NCBI GenBank assembly: GCA_900763965.1
Contig: CAAFMG010000006.1
Span: 1-22,082, forward strand
Length of the DNA: 22,082 bases
From: an uncultured Oscillospiraceae bacterium
GTDB taxonomy: Bacteria; Bacillota; Clostridia; Oscillospirales; Oscillospiraceae
Direction of reading: 5' to 3'
Numbering within the stretch: position 1 is the stretch's first letter; every line of letters starts with the position of its first letter. This document shows positions 15,292 to 22,082 of the stretch, piece after piece. The position numbers were made by a program, and so were the translations under genes. The notes below the pieces were generated by a model. That model saw nothing but the letters and a program-made list of their open reading frames with translations, was not told the DNA's origin and ran no database searches.

Positions 15292-16632
15292 ATGGACGAG
15301 GAACTGCTTTCCCGTCAGCCGCCTCAGTCGCTGGAAGCGGAACAGGCGGTGCTGGGTGCCATTCTGATCGACAGCCAGTGTATCAATGAGGTGGTGGGTC
15401 TGCTGCGCCCGGAGGATTTCTGCAACCAGCAGAACCGGGAGATTTATGAGACCATCTACACCATGTTCAACTTCTCCCAGACCATTGACCCGGTGACGGT
15501 GCTGGATAAGCTGAAGGAACTGGGTTACTACCATGACAATTCCCGGGACTACATTTTGCAGCTGATGGAGATCACCCCCACCGCCGCCAATGTGACCCGG
15601 TATGCCAATATCGTTCAGGAAAAGGCTATGCTCCGGGGCCTGAGCCAGGCGGCCAACGATATCAGCCAAATGGTCTATGAAGAGGTGGGAACCGCCGGTG
15701 AAATGCTGGAATCCGCCGAAAAGAAGATTTACGCCCTGCGCAAGGGCGAGCGGGGAGACAGCCTGGAGCACGTTGGCACGGTGCTGCACCGGGTGTTTGA
15801 CACCCTGACAGAGCTGAGCCTGTCCGATTCCCCCATCCCCGGCCTCAGCACCGGATTGCGGGATCTGGATACCAAGATCAACGGTCTGAACAAGTCCGAC
15901 CTGGTTCTGGTGGCAGCCCGTCCGGCTATGGGTAAATCCACCTTCTCGTTGAATCTCGGCCTGAATGTGGCGAAAAAGTACAATAAGACTGTGGCACTTT
16001 TCAGCCTGGAAATGTCCCGGGAGCAGCTGGTCATGCGTCTGATGGCCGGAGAAAGCTTTGTAGAGCTGCAAAAGCTGGTTACGGGCAAGCTCAGCGAGGA
16101 GGAGTGGGGCAAGCTGTGCATGGCATCGGCAGCCCTGAGCCAGACGGACATCCGTGTGGACGACAACCCCTCCATTACCGTGGCGGAAATGAATGCCAAG
16201 CTGCGCCGCCTGGACAATCTGGGCCTGGTGATCATCGACTATTTGCAGCTGAGGAACGGCTCCGGCTACGGCAAATCCAGCGGTGAAAACCGTGTTCAGG
16301 TGGTGGGTGAGATCTCCCGCTCTCTGAAAATCATGGCCAAAGAGCTGAATGTTCCCGTGATCTGTCTGAGCCAGCTGTCCCGTGCGGTGGAAAGCCGTAC
16401 CGACAAGCGGCCCATTATGTCCGACCTCCGGGAATCCGGCGCCATCGAGCAGGATGCTGACGTGATCATGTTCCTGTACCGAGATGAGTACTACAACCCC
16501 AATTCCGAGGACAAGGGCATTGCCGAGTGCATCGTGGGCAAGAACCGTCACGGGGAAACCGGAACGGTGAAGCTCCAGTGGATCCCCCAGTTCCAGACCT
16601 TTGCCGACCGGGAGTGGAAACATGCTGAATAA
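15292..16632 (+). CDS. dnaB: Replicative DNA helicase DnaB/DnaC type
   Basis: This is the hexameric helicase that opens the fork ahead of DNA polymerase III and binds primase. The product has 446 residues, normal for the family. The N-terminal primase-interaction domain starts PPQSLEAEQAVLGAILID. The RecA-like domain begins around residue 190, with Walker A ARPAMGKST near 209-217, the segment ALFSLEMS, Walker B LVIIDYLQL, and ICLSQLSRAVE then RPIMSDLRESGAIEQDAD. GGGAG lies ahead of the ATG. The stop overlaps the tilS start by 11 nt. No intein or insertion is seen. Confidence 0.98.
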   Translation: MDEELLSRQPPQSLEAEQAVLGAILIDSQCINEVVGLLRPEDFCNQQNREIYETIYTMFNFSQTIDPVTVLDKLKELGYYHDNSRDYILQLMEITPTAANVTRYANIVQEKAMLRGLSQAANDISQMVYEEVGTAGEMLESAEKKIYALRKGERGDSLEHVGTVLHRVFDTLTELSLSDSPIPGLSTGLRDLDTKINGLNKSDLVLVAARPAMGKSTFSLNLGLNVAKKYNKTVALFSLEMSREQLVMRLMAGESFVELQKLVTGKLSEEEWGKLCMASAALSQTDIRVDDNPSITVAEMNAKLRRLDNLGLVIIDYLQLRNGSGYGKSSGENRVQVVGEISRSLKIMAKELNVPVICLSQLSRAVESRTDKRPIMSDLRESGAIEQDADVIMFLYRDEYYNPNSEDKGIAECIVGKNRHGETGTVKLQWIPQFQTFADREWKHAE

Positions 16633-17896
16633 AATCACCGACTTCATCCGGCGGGAAGGGCTGATCCAGCCCGGCGACCGGGTGATCTGCGCCGTCTCCG
16701 GCGGAGCGGATTCTGTGGCGCTGCTGTTTGGCCTGTATCTGCTGAAGGATAAATTCCCCTTTCAGCTGGAAGCAGCCCACTTCAATCACAACCTCCGGGG
16801 GGCGGAATCCCAGCGGGATGCGGCCTTTGTGCAGGACCTCTGCGCCCGCTATGACATCCCCCTGCACCTGGGCAGCGGCCTGGTGCAGCCGGGGAAAAAG
16901 GGGCTGGAGGCAGCAGCCCGGGAGGCCCGATACGGCTTTCTGCGTTCCCTGCCTGGAAAAATCGCCACGGCCCACACGGCAGATGACAATGCGGAGACCC
17001 TGCTGCTCCATCTGATCCGGGGCACCGGCCTGCGGGGGCTGGGCGGGATCGCCCCTATCAGCGGCAGAATCATTCGCCCCATGCTCACTGTCACCCGGCA
17101 GGAGGTGGAAGCCTTCTTGCAGGAGTGGTGCCTTACCTGTGTTCAGGACAGCTCCAACGATACCGATGCGTTCCTGCGCAACCGGATCCGCCATCATGTC
17201 ATGCCGCTACTCACGGCGGAAAATCCCCGGTTTTCGGAAAATCTGTCTGCTATGGCCATGCGGCTTCGGCTGGATGAAGAATGTCTGTCCTCTCAGGCAG
17301 GGCAGGTGCTTCCTTCGGTGAGCCGGCTGCGGGCTATGGAACCGGCCCTGCGCAGCCGCGCACTGGAAAGCTTTTTAAAGCAGTGCGGTGTCCGGGAGCC
17401 GGAGCAGACCCACCTTGCCGCAGCGGAGGCTCTGGTGTTTTCATCCAAGCCCTCTGCCCGGGCCAGCTTCCCCGGAGGCATCACCATTGCCAGAAGCTAT
17501 GACAGCCTGGAAGCGCTGCAAGAGGGCAATGGGCCGGAGAGCGTCATACTATCCTGCCCCGGCGAGGAGAATTTTGGACGCTTTCGGGTGACCTGCACCC
17601 CTGCCGTCTCCTTGCAGCAGCCCCAAAAGGGCTTTACCGTCTGCCCTGTGGGACAGATCCGGCTGCGTTCCCGGCAGCCTGGAGACGAAATTCGCCTGTC
17701 CGGCGGCACCAAATCCCTGAAAAAACTGTTTATTGACCGAAAGATCCCGGCAGCCCAACGGCAGGGAATCCCGGTTGCCTGTGATGCGGCAGGGATCCTG
17801 GGAGTTGGGGGCTTCGGCGTAAATCTGGATCGGGCGGCCCAGCAGCTGCCCGCAGTCACCATTTGTTTTGAAGAAATCTTATTGGAGGAAAGATAA
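16622..17896 (+). CDS. tilS: tRNA(Ile)-lysidine synthase
   Basis: TilS attaches lysine to C34 of the tRNA-Ile that reads AUA codons, an essential step. The 424-residue protein has the ATP-binding PP-loop AVSGGADSVALL at about 24-35, FNHNLRGAES, HTADDNAETLLLHLIRGTG and RPMLTVTRQEVEAF. The C-terminal lysidine domain has IRLRSRQPGDEIRLSGG and LKKLFIDRKIP. The start is the ATG at 16622, with GGGAG 7 nt upstream inside the end of dnaB, giving an 11-nt overlap. Its stop overlaps the hpt ATG (TAATG), so translation is probably coupled across dnaB-tilS-hpt. Confidence 0.96.
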   Translation: MLNKITDFIRREGLIQPGDRVICAVSGGADSVALLFGLYLLKDKFPFQLEAAHFNHNLRGAESQRDAAFVQDLCARYDIPLHLGSGLVQPGKKGLEAAAREARYGFLRSLPGKIATAHTADDNAETLLLHLIRGTGLRGLGGIAPISGRIIRPMLTVTRQEVEAFLQEWCLTCVQDSSNDTDAFLRNRIRHHVMPLLTAENPRFSENLSAMAMRLRLDEECLSSQAGQVLPSVSRLRAMEPALRSRALESFLKQCGVREPEQTHLAAAEALVFSSKPSARASFPGGITIARSYDSLEALQEGNGPESVILSCPGEENFGRFRVTCTPAVSLQQPQKGFTVCPVGQIRLRSRQPGDEIRLSGGTKSLKKLFIDRKIPAAQRQGIPVACDAAGILGVGGFGVNLDRAAQQLPAVTICFEEILLEER

Positions 17897-18438
17897 TGGA
17901 AAAGGATATTCTGAAGGTTCTGGTCACTCAGGAGGAGATTCAGGAGCGGATCGCACAGATGGGAAAGGAGATTTCCCAAGAGTATGCCGATAAGGATCCT
18001 GTGATCCTGGGCGTTCTGAAGGGTGTTGTGGTGTTCTATGCGGATATGATCCGCCATATCACCGTTCCCTGTCAGATGGACTTTATGTGCCTTTCCTCCT
18101 ACCATGGAACCACATCCACCGGCAACATGATCGTCAAGCAGGATATGTCCGTGGATGTCACCGGACGGCATGTGCTGATCCTGGAGGATATTTTCGACAC
18201 CGGCGGATCTCTGGACTTTACCTATCGGTACATGATGAGCAAGAACCCTGCTTCCGTGAAGATCTGCACCCTGCTGGATAAGCCTGAGCGCCGCCGCCCC
18301 GGCATCACCCTGCAGCCCGACTGGATCGGCTTCACCATCCCCAACGAGTTCGTGGTGGGCTACGGTCTGGATTATAACGAACACTACCGGAATCTGCCCT
18401 ATGTGGGCGTTTTGAAGCCGGAAGCGTATGAAAAATAA
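17896..18438 (+). CDS. hpt: Hypoxanthine phosphoribosyltransferase
   Basis: Hpt salvages hypoxanthine and guanine with PRPP to IMP and GMP. The 180-residue length is typical. It has VILGVLKGVVVFYADMIR, SSYHGTTSTG, the PRPP-binding motif VLILEDIFDTGGSL at about 93-106, and the C-terminal WIGFTIPNEFVVGYGLDYNE purine-binding segment. It overlaps tilS by one base and is 18 nt from ftsH; tilS-hpt-ftsH is a conserved cluster in Firmicutes. Confidence 0.97.
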   Translation: MEKDILKVLVTQEEIQERIAQMGKEISQEYADKDPVILGVLKGVVVFYADMIRHITVPCQMDFMCLSSYHGTTSTGNMIVKQDMSVDVTGRHVLILEDIFDTGGSLDFTYRYMMSKNPASVKICTLLDKPERRRPGITLQPDWIGFTIPNEFVVGYGLDYNEHYRNLPYVGVLKPEAYEK

Positions 18439-18456
18439 GTCATAAGGAGACTGGAA

Positions 18457-20373
18457 TTGAAAAATCGTACTGTGATCCCTTTTTTGATCTATCTGGCCAT
18501 CATGTTTTTCGTGATGAACTGGGTCATGGGTTTCTTCCGAAACGGCACGGACGATCTGACCTACTCCGAGGTCGTGACCCTGCTGCGCAATGAGCAGGTC
18601 AAGAGCTTTGAGGTGCAGGATGATGTCATCGCCCTGGAGCTGAACAAGCCCTACAACGGAAAGACCCGCCTGACCACGGAGCTGGGTGACACGGAGCTGT
18701 TCCACCAGGAGATGAACGAGCTGCTGCTGGAGCAGACCGATTCCGGGGTTCTGGAAAGCTACCAGTTCCATCCCGCATCCAAAACCACCCCATACGACTT
18801 TGTCCTGCCCATGGTGATCGCAGGATTGATCCTGCTGCTGGCATGGGCGATTCTGATGGGCAAAATGAACGGTGCCAACCCCCTGCAAAACTTCGGCAAG
18901 GCCCGGACGGTTCTGGGTGTCCCCGACGGCAAAAAGGTGACCTTTGAGGATGTGGCCGGTGCGGACGAAGAAAAGGAAGAACTGGCGGAGGTGGTGGATT
19001 TCCTGCGGGATCCGGCAAAGTATTCTGCCATCGGCGCACGGATCCCCCACGGCCTGCTGCTGGTGGGCCCTCCCGGTACCGGTAAGACTCTGCTTGCCCG
19101 GGCGGTTGCCGGAGAAGCCGGGGTGCAATTCTTGTCCATTTCCGGCTCTGACTTTGTGGAAATGTATGTGGGCGTGGGCGCCAGCCGTGTCAGAGACCTG
19201 TTTGAACAGGCAAAGAAGATCGCCCCTGCCATTATTTTTATTGATGAAATCGACGCCGTGGGCCGCAAGCGCGGTTCTGGCCTGGGCGGCGGCCATGACG
19301 AAAAGGAACAGACCCTGAACCAGCTGCTGGTGGAAATGGACGGCTTTGGCCGTACCGAGGGCATCATCGTCCTGGCAGCTACCAACCGCCCCGATATCCT
19401 GGATCCGGCACTGCTCCGTCCCGGCCGTTTTGACCGGCAGATCTATGTGGGCCGCCCGGATGTCAAGGGCCGTGAGGAGATCCTGAAGGTTCACGCCAAG
19501 GATAAGCGGCTGGATGCCGGGGTGGATCTGCATGTGATCGCCCGGTCTACCTCCGGCTTCACCGGTGCTGACCTGAGCAACCTGCTCAATGAGGCAGCCA
19601 TTCTGGCAGCCAGAGAGAACCGCCCTGTGCTGACCATGGAGGACATCAACGAGGCACTGATGAAGATCCTGGCAGGCCCTGCCAAGAAGAGCCGTGTCCA
19701 GACCCGCCGGGATTTGAAAACCACTGCCATTCACGAGGCAGGCCATGCGGTGGCAACCTACAATCTGCCTACCCAGGATCCTGTCCGGCACATCACCATT
19801 ATCCCCAGAGGCCAGTCCCTGGGCTCCACCTGGAGCCTGCCCCGGGATGATTCTTCCAACATGACCCGCAATCAGATGTTTGAGGAGATCGTGGCATTGC
19901 TGGGCGGTCGTGTGGCAGAGGCGCTGTTCATCGGAGATATTTCCGTTGGCGCTTCCAACGATATCGACCGGGCAACCAAGCTTGCCAAGGATATGATTGC
20001 CCGCTACGGTATGTGCGAAAAGCTGGGTACCGTATCCTATCTGGATGACGGCGAGGTATTCATCGGCCGGGACTACCAGACCACCAAGAGCTACTCGGAA
20101 AAGGTGGCCGGTACCATTGATGAGGAGGTAAAGAACCTCATCGACCAGGCCTATGCCCACTGTGAAAAGATCCTCAAGGACAACGCCGATAAGCTGCAGC
20201 AGTTGGCAGACTTCCTGCTGGACAAGGAATCCATGTCCGGCGAGCAGTTTGAAGCCCTGATGCAGGGCAAGCAGATCATGGAGTGCTCTTCCACCTCCAT
20301 GTTCGACGGCTTCACCCAGGCAGAAGAGGAAGCTCCCAAGCCTGAAACCGACCCCGAAACCAAACCGGAATAA
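18457..20373 (+). CDS. ftsH: ATP-dependent zinc metalloprotease FtsH
   Basis: FtsH is a membrane-anchored hexameric AAA+ protease that degrades misfolded membrane proteins and regulators. The 638-residue protein has a first membrane helix at about 8-26, an external domain, a second helix at about 110-130, Walker A GPPGTGKT (204-211), Walker B IIFIDEID (259-266), the second-region-of-homology segment NRPDILDPALLRPGRFDR, the zinc motif HEAGH (426-430), and Asp502 in the ASNDIDRAT segment as likely third ligand. The start codon is TTG, with AAGGAGA 6 nt ahead; no ATG fits the family N-terminus. An acidic proline-rich tail ends the protein. It is the last gene of the gdpP gene train. Confidence 0.97.
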   Translation: MKNRTVIPFLIYLAIMFFVMNWVMGFFRNGTDDLTYSEVVTLLRNEQVKSFEVQDDVIALELNKPYNGKTRLTTELGDTELFHQEMNELLLEQTDSGVLESYQFHPASKTTPYDFVLPMVIAGLILLLAWAILMGKMNGANPLQNFGKARTVLGVPDGKKVTFEDVAGADEEKEELAEVVDFLRDPAKYSAIGARIPHGLLLVGPPGTGKTLLARAVAGEAGVQFLSISGSDFVEMYVGVGASRVRDLFEQAKKIAPAIIFIDEIDAVGRKRGSGLGGGHDEKEQTLNQLLVEMDGFGRTEGIIVLAATNRPDILDPALLRPGRFDRQIYVGRPDVKGREEILKVHAKDKRLDAGVDLHVIARSTSGFTGADLSNLLNEAAILAARENRPVLTMEDINEALMKILAGPAKKSRVQTRRDLKTTAIHEAGHAVATYNLPTQDPVRHITIIPRGQSLGSTWSLPRDDSSNMTRNQMFEEIVALLGGRVAEALFIGDISVGASNDIDRATKLAKDMIARYGMCEKLGTVSYLDDGEVFIGRDYQTTKSYSEKVAGTIDEEVKNLIDQAYAHCEKILKDNADKLQQLADFLLDKESMSGEQFEALMQGKQIMECSSTSMFDGFTQAEEEAPKPETDPETKPE

Positions 20374-20378
20374 ACAGC

Positions 20379-20405
20379 AAGGCCGCCTCTTTGTGAGGCG
20401 GCCTT
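20379..20405. terminator. Hairpin between convergent ftsH and hemolysin III genes
   Basis: A perfect 11-bp stem AAGGCCGCCTC/GAGGCGGCCTT with a 5-nt loop starts 6 nt after the ftsH stop. Neither strand has a strong T-run after it. Its place between convergent genes suggests it acts as a two-way terminator or 3'-end barrier. Confidence 0.65.
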
Positions 20406-20452
20406 CAACCGTATAGGCATTTTATTCCCAGGCTGGGGATGGAAAAGTTTCC

Positions 20453-21124
20453 TTAGATTGCGTAGAACAGAACGGCAAAGAACTGGAGCAGGGCACCCAG
20501 GTCTACGAAGATGTGGAACACGGAGTGCATCCACTTTTTCTTTTTTCCCAGACCGTAGAGCACAGAGCCGATGGTGTAGGCAATGCCGCCAAAGAGCAGG
20601 AACAGGAAGCCGGACTTGGTCAGCACCTGCATGGTCTGCCGCCAGAAGGGAATGACCGCCCAGCCCATGCCGATATAGCAGATCATGGAGAACACCCGGA
20701 AGTAGTGGTGGTCAATGGCGGTCAGGGTGGCGGCTACAGCTACCATGGCCCATTCAAAGGCGAACAGTCCCCAGCCCAGTGCCGGGTAGGCCGGGCGGAT
20801 GGCGGACAGGGCAATGACGGTGTAGGTGCCTGCGATGAGGAAATAGATGGTGCAGTGGTCAATGACCTGCATGACCTTCTTGCCCATGGTGGGCTTCAGG
20901 CCGTGGTACACACTGGAAATGGTAAACATGGTAATCATACAGGTGCCGTAAATTGCGGAGGTGACAATGCCGTACACGTTGCCGTGGAGGGCGGCAAAGA
21001 TGACACACAGGGTCAGGGCCACCACGCCCACCGCACCGCCCACAATGTGGGTCACCATATTCATGATCTCTTCGCCCCGGGAGTAATCCGGAAGCACGCG
21101 GTCAGATAATTTGGTTCGTTTCAT
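20453..21124 (-). CDS. Hemolysin III / YqfA family (PAQR-like) membrane protein
   Basis: The 223-residue protein has seven hydrophobic segments and the family's conserved polar signature: ISSVYHGL in the second helix region, IDHCTIYFLIAGTYT, and a C-terminal HSVFHIFVDLGALLQF. The Ser, Asp and His residues in these motifs form a metal site in related PAQR and alkaline ceramidase proteins. Despite the family name, haemolysis is not established for most members, and the cellular role is unknown. The start at 21124 has AAAGGA about 8 nt upstream. A weak TATGAT (21167-21172) lies further upstream without a clear -35. It is convergent with ftsH and divergent from the CBS gene. Confidence 0.92.
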   Translation of the reverse strand: MKRTKLSDRVLPDYSRGEEIMNMVTHIVGGAVGVVALTLCVIFAALHGNVYGIVTSAIYGTCMITMFTISSVYHGLKPTMGKKVMQVIDHCTIYFLIAGTYTVIALSAIRPAYPALGWGLFAFEWAMVAVAATLTAIDHHYFRVFSMICYIGMGWAVIPFWRQTMQVLTKSGFLFLLFGGIAYTIGSVLYGLGKKKKWMHSVFHIFVDLGALLQFFAVLFYAI

Positions 21125-21236
21125 GGAGCTATCCTTTCTTCGTTGGTTCTTCGTTTGCGTGTCACGATCATACCATAGTTTTCCCCAAAAGGAAACATCT
21201 ATTTTGTTCCAATGTTTCGATAATCAGAAGAAGGGC

Positions 21237-21289
21237 GGTTCTTCTCCCGGGAGAGGGCCGGAAAACCCCTCCCCCGGCGGTAGAGAACC
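21237..21289. other. Long GC-rich hairpin in the 330-bp gap between divergent genes
   Basis: The inner stem pairs 21247-21257 with 21267-21277 (10 of 11 positions) around a 9-nt loop. An outer stem pairs GGTTCT (21237-21242) with AGAACC (21284-21289). No T-run follows on either strand. The gap from 21125 to 21456 otherwise holds only the AT-rich start region of each gene and the palindrome GAACCGGTTC at 21286-21295. Function unknown. Confidence 0.45.
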
Positions 21290-21453
21290 GGTTCTTTGGC
21301 AGCATACGCCCCTTTTTTGCGATAATAGATGCCCTCTCGGAAAGCCGCTCTCCCTTCTGGGGGTTACTGGAATTCTGCATAAAAAGCTGGGGGATAATTC
21401 GTCAAATCGCCAACAGGTTAACGAAAAAAATTCATACTTTTCCGGCCCGACTG

Positions 21454-21462
21454 TGCTATAAT
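21454..21462 (+). promoter_or_regulatory. Extended -10 promoter of the CBS-domain gene
   Basis: TGTGCTATAAT contains a perfect TATAAT (21457-21462) and a TG extended -10. The -35 region is weak (TTCATA at 20-nt spacing). Transcription should start near 21469, which places the GTG at 21468 too early to be the start codon and supports the ATG at 21513. Confidence 0.65.
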
Positions 21463-21512
21463 ATGCAGTGAAGATAATTGGGTCTGATAAGACCTCTGAA
21501 AAGGGAGAGTCT

Positions 21513-21926
21513 ATGAATAATATTTTGTTTTTTCTGACACCCAAGGCAATGTGTGCATTTCTGCACGATGATTACACCATGCGGCAGGCCCTGGAAAAGA
21601 TGGAGCAGGCCGGTTACGCAGCCCTTCCCATCCTGAATCCCCAGGGAGAATATGTAGGAACACTGACAGAGGGGGATCTGCTGTGGGCCATCAAGAATAT
21701 GTGTTCCATGGATATGCGGCAGACAGAAACCCAGAAAATCATGAGCATTTCCCGCCGGAAGGACAATGTCCCCGTCCGGGTCACTACCTCCATGCAGGAG
21801 CTGGTGGAGCGGGCTTCCTATCAGAATTTCGTCCCGGTGGTGGACGATAAAAATACCTTCATCGGCATCGTCACCCGCCGCGCCATCATCAAGTACTGCC
21901 AGCAGTCCCTCTTCCAGGAGGTATAA
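21513..21926 (+). CDS. Two-CBS-domain protein
   Basis: The 137-residue cytosolic protein consists almost entirely of a CBS pair: first domain around residues 10-65 (LEKMEQAGYAALPIL, YVGTLTEGDLLWAIKN) and second around 80-135 (VRVTTSMQELVERA, NFVPVVDDKNTFIGIVTRR). CBS pairs usually bind adenine nucleotides such as AMP, ATP or, in some small Firmicutes proteins, c-di-AMP. The ligand and partner cannot be read from the sequence. The start was set at the ATG 5 nt after GGGAG. It is a single-gene unit with its own promoter and terminator. Confidence 0.88.
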   Translation: MNNILFFLTPKAMCAFLHDDYTMRQALEKMEQAGYAALPILNPQGEYVGTLTEGDLLWAIKNMCSMDMRQTETQKIMSISRRKDNVPVRVTTSMQELVERASYQNFVPVVDDKNTFIGIVTRRAIIKYCQQSLFQEV

Positions 21927-21943
21927 AGTTACATAAAAGCCAA

Positions 21944-21977
21944 TCCCCCGGTTCGTGCAGAACCGGGGGGATTTTTT
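21944..21977 (+). terminator. Intrinsic terminator of the CBS-domain gene
   Basis: CCCCCGGTTC and GAACCGGGGG form a perfect 10-bp stem with a 5-nt loop. One further G then A precede six Ts. It begins 18 nt after the stop codon. The dispersed repeat copy B begins directly after it. Confidence 0.92.
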
Positions 21978-21979
21978 AG

Positions 21980-22074
21980 GGCAGCACCGCATAATTCAGC
22001 AAGAGACAGCAGCGAGAGATTTTGTTCCAAGATAAAGTTTGGAAAACGCAGGAATACTTTGTGTACCCGCAAGG
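21980..22074 (+). repeat. Dispersed repeat, copy B (inverted partner at 12299-12394)
   Basis: This stretch matches the minus strand of 12299-12394 with about seven substitutions and one missing base. It starts right after a terminator hairpin; similarity seems to stop at CCCGCAAGG, eight bases before the window end, so a longer element cannot be excluded. Five of the differences lie in the REILFQDKVWK-like frame and three of these are silent, but there is no start signal. Whether it is a relic of coding sequence is open. Confidence 0.85.
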
Positions 22075-22082
22075 GGTATGCC

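Noticed and set aside
21468..21512. GTG start 15 codons upstream for the CBS-domain protein
   Set aside because: It falls at or before the predicted transcription start and lacks a ribosome binding site.
1..22082. CRISPR array, tRNA/rRNA genes, prophage or integrase, toxin-antitoxin or defence genes
   Set aside because: I looked for direct repeats with spacers, tRNA-like cloverleaf ends, integrase or transposase motifs and small paired genes on both strands and found none that could be supported.

Overview
The window looks like a chromosomal segment from a fairly GC-rich gut-type Clostridia, probably Oscillospirales/Ruminococcaceae. The reasons are the two-subunit class 1B dihydroorotate dehydrogenase (PyrK/PyrD), RNase J, a GdpP-type c-di-AMP phosphodiesterase, the Firmicutes-style tilS-hpt-ftsH cluster, strong AGGAGG-like ribosome binding sites and consensus sigma-A promoters. 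The taxonomic placement is inference. Almost every gene belongs to a well-known housekeeping family. I see no phage, transposase, CRISPR array, rRNA or tRNA.

Layout. (1) 1-7516, minus strand: a pyrimidine operon read in the order pyrC-carB-pyrK-pyrD-pyrF-pyrE, with pyrE cut by the window start. It is driven by a near-perfect promoter at 7488-7516. Between promoter and pyrC lies a leader with an intrinsic terminator, a 9-bp competing pairing and a 29-codon reading frame, which together look like an attenuator. carA, pyrB and pyrR are not here. (2) 7697-9358, plus strand: a membrane-anchored parvulin-type (PpiC) protein with an acidic repeat tail and its own terminator. A 240-bp AT-richer gap follows, holding one doubtful 40-codon frame. 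(3) 12231-9598, minus strand: RNase J, a terminator, then a tRNA-dihydrouridine synthase. (4) 12232-12790: a 559-bp divergent intergenic region with hairpins, a terminator-like structure, a dispersed repeat copy and promoters facing both ways. (5) 12791-20373, plus strand: a tight gene train gdpP-rplI-dnaB-tilS-hpt-ftsH, covering second-messenger turnover, ribosome, replication, tRNA modification, purine salvage and membrane proteolysis. (6) 21124-20453, minus strand: a hemolysin III/PAQR-family membrane protein convergent with ftsH. (7) 21513-21926, plus strand: a small two-CBS-domain protein with a strong terminator, followed by a second, inverted copy of the dispersed repeat that may continue past the window end.

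How they work together. The pyr genes encode most of de novo UMP synthesis (carbamoyl phosphate, dihydroorotate, orotate, OMP and UMP steps). The gdpP operon is the conserved Firmicutes housekeeping cluster. The observations most worth following are regulatory and non-coding: the pyr attenuator, the inverted pair of about 95-bp repeats, and the structured region between rnj and gdpP.
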